DNA of 64,000 bases, taken from positions 132,144,694 to 132,208,693 of the forward strand of contig OY992537.1 in assembly GCA_963921195.1 (NCBI GenBank). The letters run 5' to 3'. The position numbers were made by a program, and so were the translations under genes. Shown here piece by piece: positions 52,800 through 61,793 of this stretch. The stretch comes from Pegoplata infirma (Eukaryota; Arthropoda; Insecta; Diptera; Anthomyiidae). The notes below the pieces were generated by a model. That model ran no database searches, was not told the origin of the DNA, and saw nothing but the letters and a program-made list of their open reading frames with translations. The first letter of the stretch is position 1; the number at the start of each line of letters is the position of its first letter.

Positions 52800-53293
52800 T
52801 ATAAAATTATTTACATTAATAAAACTATTTCGGATTTATTTTAACACCAAAAAATAGGTTAAAAAGCCACTCTCTCACTCTCTTTTTATCTCTTTAAAAG
52901 TATACTTTTAATGGAATTAATTTAATTCTTTTTGTCTTTGATATATATACACACCAGCTAGGAATTAAAATTAACCCAAAACTTTTTACTGAGTAGTAAC
53001 TTACATAATTTTCTGAGTGTACTTATAAGGCATTGCCCGCTTATTATAACAACAACTCTCCACTTGAAAGAGATATCAACTCGCTTCTGATTAAGAGATG
53101 ATTAAGAGATTTATTTTTCGATGGGATAAACTTTTTTATTCCAAGTGTAATTATATTTACAACCATACGAGCGGCAGAATTGATATCGTTATCAGGGAAG
53201 CATAGACTCCAATTGAAACTCCGATAAAGTTTCCCAGCCTTGCAAGCTCATCGGGTTGCAATTCTTTGAAATGTCCTTGTGCAATGGTACCTG

Positions 53294-53750
53294 CACCTAG
53301 AAAAGTTTTACAGTAACTATTTACGGTTATTCAAAACAGTTTTTTGGTAAAGTTGTTTTAAACGTTTTTTCGTTTGTTTTTCAAAAAAACTAAATTATTG
53401 AAAGATTTATACAGTTGTTAAAACAATAAACTACAAAAATTTACGGAAAAATTTTTTATCAGTTAAATTATTTGTAACTGATTATACCGTATAATTTTAC
53501 AGAAGTACGGTTTTTGTAGTTTGTTATTCAAAAAATTTTATTTTTACTTCACAAAATAAAAAATTGTAAACAGTTAAAGTTACTGAAATATCGTTTGTTT
53601 TTACGGAATGTCTAGTCATTTATTAACGTTTAAAAATAACTAAAAAAATATGTTGTTTCAAGTGAAATATAAGTAGTCCGTTTTTTAAAAGGAAAAACGA
53701 TTGTTTTAAATGTTTTTTCAGTTGAATTTACTTACAAAATATTTTGAGTG
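53294..53750. mobile_element. Candidate 457-bp MITE in the LINE relic
   Basis: The right end TTACAAAATATTTTGAGTG is typical of the CACTCAAA families here; the left end CACCTAGAAAAGTTTTACAGTAA is a diverged inverted match. It separates two in-order fragments of LINE RNase H. TSD degraded (TG/TG). Confidence 0.55.
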
Positions 53751-54023
53751 TGTATGAATCGTATCTAAAATTTATTGGCCATCACATTTATAGATGCGCG
53801 GCATTTAAGAGCGGATCTTGTTTTTAGCAACATATACTCCCGGTACTTGACTGTCAGAATAGATATAGACTGCGGTTGTAGACAACATATTGCATCTCAC
53901 CCATTTCCCTTATTGCCAGTATCTCTGCCAAGTAAACACTACAAGTATCTGGCAGTCTTTGATCTAGGCTCAACCTAAGTTCTTCCGAAGTTTCCAAGTC
54001 CCGGATTTTTTTTTTATTGAAAA

Positions 54024-54171
54024 CAAGGTTGGCAATCGATACCCACCCATAATAGCGATTATAAAAGTAGATGAAATTTCTAGTATTTTTGATGTGTTAC
54101 TTCGTGTTTGTACCAGTTGCGGTACAATAGCCAAAACAGTTATTCTGGGTGGGTATCGTTTGCCAACCTTG
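54024..54171. mobile_element. 148-bp hAT-type MITE
   Basis: The ends CAAGGTTGGCAATCGATACC and GGGTATCGTTTGCCAACCTTG are inverted for about 28 bases with one or two differences. Flanks ATTGAAAA (54,016-54,023) and ATTGAAAG (54,172-54,179) are an 8-bp duplication with one mismatch. Non-coding. Confidence 0.8.
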
Positions 54172-54821
54172 ATTGAAAGAGATTTAAAAAAAAAAATTTC
54201 GAGTCCGAAATTTTTTTTTGACAAAAAATTGCACAGATATGACTGAAACTTAACATATTTATTGGAAGTTCTCCCGAGAAGCTTGGTATTGCATTTGAGC
54301 GATATCGGCTTAGCGGTTCAAAAGTTATGAACGAAAATGTAAGCACACCTAAAAAATTTCAGTACATTCAACATAACCTAAAAATACAAAATGCTTTAAT
54401 TTGACTGCTGGTTGACATATGTGAACAGAATTGAACACCAAATGGTATTTAAACAAGTACGAACATATTTTTTGCAAAAAAAAAAATAAACAAGTAGAAA
54501 AATTAAGTTCGACTTGGTCGAATCTGTGAATACCCTCCACAATGTCATCTGATAGTAATTTTCTAAAAAATTTTTAAAAAATTGCATCACAATTTTTTTA
54601 TTGAGAAATATATTATTTTGAGTAAAACTTTTTTTTAATCAATCAAATTTTTTTGAGTGTAAAATTTTTTTGACTGTCAGCATTTTTTGAGTGTGACATT
54701 TCATTAAAAAAAAAATTATGTATACATTTTTTTTTTTGAGTGTTATATTTTTTTTAGTGTAAATATTTTTTTTAGTGTACAATTTCGATGAGTAACAAAA
54801 TTACTTTGTAAAATATTTTTG

Positions 54822-54852
<31 letters not shown>

Positions 54853-54936
54853 ATTCCTTAAATAATTATTTAACATGAACATTATATGAAACAGCTTAAA
54901 TACTACCACAATACTCATGAAAAATATTTTAAGCTC

Positions 54937-55925
54937 CTAGTCGGAGCATAGGGCGGAAACAAAAACAGTCCATCTTTGTCTGTCTTGTGCAATTTGTTTA
55001 ATCTCCTGCCACGTTCCTCTGGATCTATGTTCATTATGTGTAGATCTCTTCCAAGTGCTGTTGGGTCTTCCTGGGCGCCTTGAACCTTGAGGGTTCCATT
55101 CAAAGGCCATTTTAGCAATGTCGTTGTCAGTCTTACGTAACGTATGACCTATCCAGCGCCACTTCCGGCGTTTTATTTCCGTGGTTATTGGTTCGTTGTT
55201 TGTAATTCTTAGAAGGTCCTCATTGGAGATAGTTAAGGGCCAAAATATTCGACATATGCGTCGCAAACATTTATTGACGAATACCTGAAGTTTTCTGCAT
55301 ATAACGTCCGTCACTTTCCAGGTTTCACAGCCGTATAAGAGAACTGATTTAACACTGGTGTTGAAAATCCTTTATTTTGTTCGCTGGGATATGTTGCGGG
55401 TTGACCAAACTTTCCTCAATTTATAGTAAGCGTGACGGGCTTTGCCTATTCGAGCTATTACGTCCTCATCCGCTCCACCATCTTTGGAAACTGTGCTGCC
55501 AAGATAACAGAATTTGTCTACGTCTTCTATAATGGTTTGAACTCCATTTATTTCTACGCTAAGAGCTGTTTGATTTTGGGTCTCAATTCGCATAAGCTTT
55601 GTTTTTTTAACGTTTACACGTAAACCAACCCTGTCGGCATTTTCAATTAATTTTTCAAATTTAGTTCTCGTTCCAGTTAGTGAGTGTGATAGAAAGCATA
55701 TGTCGTCAGCATAGTCCAGATCGCTGAGTCTTTGGTGTGGACGCCATTGTATGCCATCAGGGACTTCGGCATTTGTTTTAGTCAGGATGCTATCAAGCAC
55801 GACAGTAAATAGAAGTGGTGATAGAACGCATCCCTGTCGTACACCTCTCTGTATGGAGAATTTTTCACTGTTTTTTCCTTTGAATCGGACAGTGCATTCT
55901 GCATTAGCATATAAGTAGTTCTCGA
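54937..55925 (-). pseudogene. RTE reverse transcriptase, C-terminal part
   Basis: Downstream of the frameshift the minus strand reads ..VRQGCVLSPLLF and LDYADDICFLSHS (RT active site, about 55,690-55,730), KKTKLMRI, FCYLGSTVSKDGG and the RKWRWIGHTLRK/RPGRPNSTWKR block near the end. A TAA at 55,372-55,374 interrupts an otherwise continuous frame; the text on both sides of it is in the same phase. This C-terminal order is shared by RTE and 'craniofacial development protein 2-like' LINE sequences. Confidence 0.85.
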
Positions 55926-56706
55926 ATTAAAGCGATTATTTTCTCAGGGACACCTTTTTCTCGCAGGGAATGCCAGATGGCGTTTCTATTGATGGTATCA
56001 AAGGCACGTTCAAAGTCTACAAACAGTATATACAGAGGAGAACGCCACTCTACGGACTGCTCTATAATTATACGTAGGGTGTTTATATGATCGACACAGG
56101 ATCTTTGTGGTCTGAAGCCATTTTGTTCTTGTCGTAAGCTTGCATCCAGGGTAGATGATACACGATCTAGTATTATAAACGCTAGAATTTTTATAACTGT
56201 ATTGAGCAGCGTGATTCCCCTCCAATTTCTACAACTGCTTAAGTCCCCCTTTTTCGGAATCGTTATAATTACACCTACTTTCCAGTGATCCGGAATGGTG
56301 TTATTTATCCAGATCTGCTGAAAGATTGGTTGCAGTACTGGTGCAATAATGTCAGATCCATATTTAATCAACTCCGCTGCTATGTTGTCCGAACCGGCAC
56401 TTTTGTGATTTTTCAACTTATGTATTGCAGTCTGGATTTCTTCAATAGATGGTGGTTGAGTTGAAATGGTTCTGCATGGATTTCGTCGCCTTTCGTTGTT
56501 CAAGCTTATGTCTGCTGTTTCAGCAGAATCTTCAAAAAACGTTTTCCATTGGTTAAGTTGTTCTTCATCCGTTGCAAGAATATTGTCTTCGTAGTCCTTT
56601 AAAGGGGGAATGTGAGGTTTGACATTTGCCAGGTTATTAATTGCTTTATATATGCCGCGTTGATCATTCCGACGTGATGCTTTTTCTGCAGATGTCGCGA
56701 TATTGT
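55904..56706 (-). pseudogene. RTE reverse transcriptase, N-terminal part
   Basis: Minus-strand frame with the RT fingers and palm: KNHKSAGSDNIAAELIK, DHWKVGVIITIPKKGD, NWRGITLLNT, QNGFRPQRSCVDH and LFVDFERAFDTINR, about residues 85-240 of the frame. After ..ALIREL a one-base loss ends the frame at 55,904, and the proper continuation is found in the neighbouring phase. Upstream the frame runs to the TA target site of the MITE at 56,709 and is in phase with the endonuclease frame beyond it. Confidence 0.85.
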
Positions 56707-56708
56707 TA

Positions 56709-57172
56709 CACACAAAAAATTATTGGCTAAAAATTTTCAATTAAATCTATTGATCAACAAAATTAAAATAAGTCAATCAATGTTTTGATTGAAATTTTTT
56801 TCAACATACAAAATTTTTTTTCGGTTTAATTTATTTGAATAGAATAATTCAAAAATATACAAAATAATAGGGTTTTACTTTTTTTTATTGTTTGGAACAT
56901 ATAGGATAGCAAAAAAGATGAAATTTTTGATAATTTTGTCATAACCTTACAATTCATTTGTTAAATCAATCATTATTTTGATTGACTTTAGACAAAAAAT
57001 TGATCAAATTTTTGATCAAAATCGAAAAAATGTTTGATTGAAATAATTTTCAATCAATCACCTACAATTTGATGTTTGGTATAACAAATTTTTTAATTGG
57101 AGGAGTTTCAATCAAAAAATTGATTGAATCCGCGTTTTTGTTGATTGAAATTCGTTTCAAATTTTTTCTGTG
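56709..57172. mobile_element. 464-bp MITE inside the RTE ORF, TA TSD
   Basis: Ends CACACAAAAAATTATTGGC and TTTCAAATTTTTTCTGTG, TA at 56,707-56,708 and 57,173-57,174. The interior repeats TTGATTGAAA/TTTCAATCAA motifs in both directions. Taking it out with one TA leaves the LINE frame open across the junction, which confirms the boundaries. Confidence 0.9.
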
Positions 57173-58346
57173 TATAGTAATATTGTTTGTCTTTTTTCGC
57201 CATTTTCGTAACTTCCTTCTCCACACTGTTGTACGCATTCGTAATAATGATTTTATCGTTAATATTCTTGGTGTTCAGAAGTTTCGCCTTAAGTTCCCGT
57301 CTCTTTTCTATACATTGCCAGGTTGCGTTGCTTATCCACGGTTTTCTATACTGCTGTAAGAAACCTATCGTGGATTCCGCTGTTTCCCTACATGCCGTGG
57401 CGATGTTGTCCCACGTATGAGGCTCGTTTACACATTCCAATTTAGCAGCAAGTGTTGTGCGGTAGCTGTTCTTAACTTCTGGAAGGTGTAGCCTGTCCAC
57501 ATCAAAACGTTGGTTTCGAAAAACACGATCATTCAAGGCTGCCGGGCGTAAGCGAAGCTGCGCAACTACTAAATTGTGATCACTATATATATCAGCACCT
57601 CGCCGGGTACGTACATCTAACAGTGTATTGTGAAATCTTCTACTGATTAATATGTGATCGATCTGGTTACGTGTGACACCATCCGGGGATTGCCAGGTGT
57701 ACTTATGTATATCCTTATGCGGAAATTTGGTGCCACCAATAAATAAGGCATGGGTGGTGCAGAGATCTACTAATCGTTCTCCGTTATTGTTTCTTACGTT
57801 ACCAAGACCATGGCGACCCATAACGGAGCGAATATCTGCATTGTTATTGCCCACCTTAGCATTAAAATCGCCTAAAACAACAAGTATATCCCCTTTTGCA
57901 GTACTGTTAATGGTTGACTCAAGTTGGTTGTAAAAGTCATCTTTGTCGCTGTCATCGGAGGGCTCAGTAGGAGCGTAGCACTGAATAAGGGTTATGTTCC
58001 GAAACTTTGAATGGAATCTTGCTGTGATGATTCGGTCGGAAATAGGTCTAAACTCCTTCAAAGATTTTTTACATTTCGCTGATATTAATATGCCAACACC
58101 TTTTGAACGCTCCTGGTTATTGCCACTGTACATGAAATAATGTCCTGATTGCAATCTCACATCTCCTTGGCCCATCCACCTTGTTTCTGCCAGCCCTAGT
58201 ATTTCTAGTTGATACCTGTCCATTTCTTTCGCAACTTGGGCAAGTTTCGTCGGATCCGATAATGTTCGTACGTTCCATGTTCCTATCATTGTCCTTTTTC
58301 GAAAGCTAAAAGTCGTCGCCTGGGGGTTCCGTTGATTTTCATTCAT
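57173..58346 (-). pseudogene. RTE endonuclease domain
   Basis: Starts with ATG at 58,346. AP-type endonuclease: GTWNVRTL (Asn25), LAETRWMG (Glu54), VVLGDFNAKVG, RNQIDHILISRR and YSDHNLVV, then a linker rich in Lys that leads toward RT. The catalytic residues are present. The frame is open to 57,108, but from 57,172 onward the codons belong to the MITE. Upstream of the ATG is a GC-richer leader, itself split by the MITE at 58,498. Confidence 0.85.
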
Positions 58347-58497
58347 TTCCGTTTCTTGGGTAAATTTAATTTTACGACTGGGTTACCAACCCTGAGCAAC
58401 CACAAAATACGTTTGTGGGACCGTACTGGTATTGTAAAGCATCCAGTCATGCTATTAAAAAACACATTTATATCGCGAGCCGCTTGATGCAAGCATA

Positions 58498-59698
58498 CAC
58501 TAAGAAAAAAAAATTCTCAAATCAAGCAAAAACAACCTCATATTGAAAATAAAACAGTGACAAAAGTCAACAAACTTTGTTTTTTCTCAATTTGAAAATA
58601 TTCATGGACACTTTTAATATGACTTGAGAAATAAACAACATTTTAAAACTAAAATGAAAGAACTGTGATTTGAATATGTTTCATGTTCAAATCAAAGGTG
58701 TTTATAATCAAATTAAAGTGATAGTCATGTTTACTTTAAAATTGACCATTATAAATATATAATTTTTTTATACTTATCTCTTAAAATTTTCTTTTGAAAT
58801 AAAATAACTCAATTTTTTTATACATATGTATATTTTTTTTATTTTTCTTTAAAATTATTAAAAAGGTACATTTGTGTTATATAATTTGTATATCGTCGCT
58901 GCTTTAAAGAAAACACCACCCCTTCAAGCATTTTTCAAGATGCCCACAAATTAGCTTAATTTTATCTTTTCGTGGTGCTTTAATGTAATATAAATTTCGC
59001 AAATATTTTAATAATATTGCAATAGCCCATCTCCATTAAGTTATAAAAATAACCCTTGGAAATAGGCCAAAAATATCCCAAAAGTTCACAATTTAGCTTT
59101 TCTTTAAGTTTCTTTAAAAAAAATGGTAAATACACACAGGTGTTTTCGTAAGAGCAGCGACGGTATTGAAAAAGAAACCCAATAATGTAAAGAACATATT
59201 CCTGGTGGTCATTTCAAGTTGATGATCCCCTCCTGGACTCCATATAACTTTCGACTTCTTTAAAATCTTTTTCTTTTCACTGTTTTGCATTTTATTTTGA
59301 CACTTCACTTTTTACTCAATTTTTTTTATTCTTTTAATTTAATTACTTATTTATTAACTTTTTAAACTTTTATATGGAATTTTTTTTTTTTTAATAATGG
59401 CACACCACGATAATTTTTAATTATAATTGATTATTTTCAAAGCGTCATTGTTAAAATGGTTTAAATCTCATATTTAAAATGTTTATAATCAAAATGACGA
59501 TTTTTAACATGGCGATACCATGAAATGAAAATGAGTTCTTGAATACTTTATTCAAAAAAGCAAAATTTTAAAATTGAGGCCGAAACATTTTAGATTTTAA
59601 AAAGTTCAACTTCATTATTAAATTTTTTTTTAAAAATTTGCGGATTTTAAAAATGAGTATGAAAATTTTTGATTTGACTACGATTTTTTCCCTCAGTG
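58498..59698. mobile_element. 1.2-kb AT-rich MITE in the RTE 5' region, TA TSD
   Basis: Ends CACTAAGAAAAAAAAATTC and CGATTTTTTCCCTCAGTG, TA at 58,496-58,497 and 59,699-59,700. Subterminal CAAATCAA/TTGATTTG-like motifs. It carries a nested 271-bp MITE at 58,893-59,163. Non-coding. Confidence 0.85.
58893..59163. mobile_element. 271-bp MITE, TCGTCGCTGC family, third-level nest
   Basis: Left TCGTCGCTGCTTTAAAGAAA, right TTCGTAAGAGCAGCGACGG, with GTGTT/AACAC also mirrored; TA at both sides (58,891-58,892; 59,164-59,165). Same terminal decamer as 7,464-7,720. It sits in a MITE within a LINE within an INE-1-like repeat. Confidence 0.8.
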
Positions 59699-59700
59699 TA

Positions 59701-59953
59701 GACACCCGCTTAATGCCGCATCTAACATGATGAACAAACGCATAATGGTGTGGTTGGTTTTTCCGCCTTTGATGTTTCAAATCTCCGCCGTTGACTTCCC
59801 ACGTTGTGGATTGTTCTTAGCTTCAGTGCTCCCCTTCAACCTTACCGGCAAGGGAGGCCCTACCAGTAGCTACGCTACCGCCGGCATCGCTCTCAGGGTC
59901 CTTGCACCTACTGAGCGTCCTCATCGCTACAAGGTGACAATCCGTCGAGGACG
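59701..59953 (-). other. RTE LINE 5' region beyond the MITE
   Basis: GC-richer than its surroundings, contiguous with 58,347-58,497 once the MITE is removed. On the plus strand it reads as a 100-residue open frame at 59,727 that I regard as antisense to LINE leader; on the minus strand no long frame is present. It resembles the GC-rich leaders that precede RTE ORFs. Function unassigned. Confidence 0.5.
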
Positions 59954-60165
59954 TTTGTTGTTTTATACCTACATGCAATACAAAAAAAATATTTCACATA
60001 TTTCCCACTTTTTATTTTACTTCATTTGATTTTTTTTCCAAAAATTCTTACTATACACCGTTACATACAGTTACAAAAACAATATCAAAACAATAACAAA
60101 TATTTACTTGTCTAACAACTAAACTGCACACCACGACAAGAAAACAAACAACAACCACCATGCTT
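59954..60165. other. No gene seen
   Basis: AT-rich, ACAACAAC-bearing spacer between the probable LINE 5' end and the resuming INE-1-like repeat. It could be additional LINE leader. Confidence 0.35.
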
Positions 60166-60675
60166 CTAAAACTTGTCTAACGAGTTTTCAACAGTTTAAG
60201 GTGAAACAAATCTGAAATTCAGTGCTTTGCTTATAACTTTTGAACCACTGAACCGATTTTGCTGAAATTCAAAACCAAACAGCCTTGGAGAACGACAAAT
60301 ATATGTGCTAAGCTTCAGCCCCCTCAGAATTGTCTTTCGAAAGTTATAGTGGAAATTCGAAAAATACCCTTGCCGAAATCATAACTTTTGAACCACTTGA
60401 CCGATTTCGCTGGATTGCAATACCAACCTGACCCGGTAAATGGTGAACATATATGTCAAACTTCAGGAGCCTCTGTAAAGTCTTTCAAAAGTTAGCGTGT
60501 TTTCAACGGACAGACAGACAGACGGACGGACGGACATCGCTAGATCGACTTAAAATCGATCAAGGATCATGAATATATATACTTTATGGGGTCCTAGACC
60601 AATATTTCGATGTGTTACAAACGGAATGACAAACTTATATATACCCTCTATCACTAGAGTGGAGGGTATAAAAAA

Positions 60676-61300
60676 TCGCGAAAAAAAAATTTTTTTCGCG
60701 GATTTTTTTTTTTTTAATTTTTTTTTTTTTTTAAATAATTTCCTTTTAAAAAAGTTTTTTGCAATAATCTTTTTGAAATTGTGGAGGGTATCACTACATT
60801 CGGCAAGGCCGAATTTAACTTTTTTATAGTACATTCACACTTACCTCGAAACCCCGTTGAAACCTCGTACTTTCAATTTTAAACCTCGACTGTTCACACT
60901 CTATAATTTTGACATTTATCTAGTTTTCGTAAACTAGAACAAAAAAAATATATTTTAAAAATGAATTAAATACTGCAGAAATTATTTTTTTAGGCATTTT
61001 AATTTTTTTTTATTCCAAATTAATTAATATTTTAAAGAATTTTTGTAAATAAATTGAATTATTTATTTTTTTATTTTTGGCGTTTTCCCATTTTCTCTCT
61101 TTCTCATTGTCGCACAGTGGCAAAAATATGAAAAATTATGAATTTTATAAGGTTTCAATCGTACTTTCATTGAAACCTCACTACAAAAAGGTTTCAATTT
61201 GTGAGGGAAAATACGTATTTTCAAATGAGGTTTGACACGAAACCTCGTTAAACGGGGTTTCGAGGTCAATCTGAACGTACTATTACTTGTTTTCAGTAAT
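60676..61300 (-). repeat. Inverted INE-1-like start, split by a MITE
   Basis: Immediately after the GGGTATAAAA end, the sequence runs backwards into another copy: TTGTGGAGGGTATCACTAC, TTCGGC..GCCGAATTTAAC, then TTTTTTA, the MITE, and TTACTTGTTTT, which is the reverse of AACAAGTAA. The copy is truncated to about 150 bases and pairs with its neighbour as an inverted repeat. It matches 8,796-8,960 best. Confidence 0.65.
60827..61282. mobile_element. 456-bp PIF/Harbinger-like MITE, TTA TSD
   Basis: Ends TAGTACATTCACACTTACC and GGTCAATCTGAACGTACTA, with ACCTCGAAACCCCGTT mirrored inside; about 30 bases are matched with a few differences. TTA flanks at 60,824-60,826 and 61,283-61,285. GAAACCTCG/CGAGGTTTC motifs repeat through the element. 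TTA duplications are typical of PIF/Harbinger. The host INE-1-like end is restored when it is removed. Confidence 0.85.
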
Positions 61301-61454
61301 TTTTGTGGACTAAAAACTATCATTACCAAAAAATTGCAGATTTTAAAATGTTTCTTTTGTATTTTTTTTTTTCTTTTTTTTATAATTGACTATTTTTTTT
61401 GTCAATTAATAATTTTTGCTATCAAATTTTTTATAAGTTTTTTGGCTTAAAAAT
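61301..61454. other. No gene seen
   Basis: T-rich spacer between the inverted INE-1-like fragment and the LINE relic. Confidence 0.4.
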
Positions 61455-61600
61455 TTTATTTCATCTGCCATTGCCCCGCACCTTCGGGTCAGAGATTTTC
61501 TTCACTGGGATCTAGGGAGCTGCACAATCTTTCTGATTGATTTGTCGGATCTCAAAACTCAATATCTTAGGAGTTTCATAAGAAGTTTAAATTGGTTTAA
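61455..61600 (+). pseudogene. Relic of I-type LINE C-terminus
   Basis: The plus strand reads CPAPSGQRFSSLGSRELHNLSD and, after a stop, a QYLRSFI-like tail, closely parallel to the minus-strand relic at 48,205-48,393 (HCSALSGQRLALLGSRKLSD). It is a 3'-terminal fragment only, with stops. The host sequence to 61,785 shows nothing further. Confidence 0.65.
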
Positions 61601-61793
61601 CTAAACCATAATTTCATACAGCAGAATTGGACGCATCACTGCTGTATAAATCCAGTGAATGGCTGTAGGCCTGAAGCCTCATCGTTTTTCAGTACCTCCA
61701 TATAAATAGAATCAAAGCCAGGAATTTCCTTTTTCCAAGTTCAGTTTACTTGGAAGGTTACTCATTTAAGCGTTACTCATTTTTATTGTTGGA

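Larger units (their letters stand above)
48917..52993. mobile_element. Second-layer MITE, AGTAAAAAGTTTTGGGTTAA ends
   Basis: The left end CACAGTAAAAAGTTTTGGG and right end CCCAAAACTTTTTACTGAG are inverted over about 20 bases, flanked by TA (48,915-48,916; 52,994-52,995). It contains the MITE at 49,114-49,905 and foldback copy 2. The intervening stretch 49,908-50,610 shows no gene: a minus-strand frame of 90 residues there has no recognisable domain. Confidence 0.8.
48396..53019. mobile_element. Outer MITE of a nested stack, TA TSD
   Basis: Left end CACTCAAAAAATTATGTTAG, right end CATAATTTTCTGAGTG, TA on both sides (48,394-48,395; 53,020-53,021). Subterminal motifs are AACTAAC/GTTAGTT. Its own sequence amounts to about 0.55 kb; the rest is the MITE inserted at 48,917. 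Confidence 0.8.
48205..54000 (-). pseudogene. Minus-strand I-type LINE relic in three pieces
   Basis: Three fragments read leftwards in LINE order. At 53,751-54,000 is the RNase H text VYIYSDSQ (catalytic Asp block). At 53,022-53,293 is GHFKELQPDELARLGNF (the ADELARLG block). At 48,205-48,393 is IEHFIFHCSALSGQRLALLGSRKLSD (C-terminal tail). Stops and frameshifts are frequent. The pieces are separated by the MITE at 53,294-53,750 and by the nested block at 48,396-53,019. The third piece matches the plus-strand relic at 61,455-61,580. Confidence 0.75.
54822..59953 (-). mobile_element. RTE-type LINE, dead, split by two MITEs
   Basis: Poly(A) tail at 54,826-54,853 (T run on the plus strand), RT and endonuclease domains rightward, and a GC-richer 5' region ending near 59,953 or slightly beyond. 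TTTGTTGT occurs at 54,818-54,825 and 59,954-59,961 and may be the target duplication, but the host repeat suggests the insertion may extend to about 60,150. Lesions: in-frame stop at 55,372, a single-base frameshift near 55,925, and MITEs at 56,709-57,172 and 58,498-59,698. Confidence 0.85.
54180..60675 (+). repeat. INE-1-like repeats, one copy split by the RTE LINE
   Basis: 54,180-54,480 is an internal INE-1-like fragment (GGCTTAGCGGTTCAAAAGTTATGAACG.., ACATTCAACATAACC). A fresh copy starts at 54,487 (AACAAGTAGAAAAATTAAGTTCGAC, TACCCTCCACAATG), carries TTTTTTTGAGTGTAAAATTTTTTT units as in 9,590-9,640, and is cut by the LINE. It resumes by about 60,160 (TTCTAAAACTTGTC.., GCTTATAACTTTTGAACCACTG), then GGACGGACATCGCTAGATCG, and ends GTGGAGGGTATAAAA at 60,675. 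Copy b is the uninterrupted reference for the junction. Confidence 0.65.

Noticed and set aside
59727..60029. 100-residue plus-strand open frame with GC-rich codons
   Set aside because: Antisense to the GC-rich RTE leader and starts next to a MITE boundary; no family resemblance.
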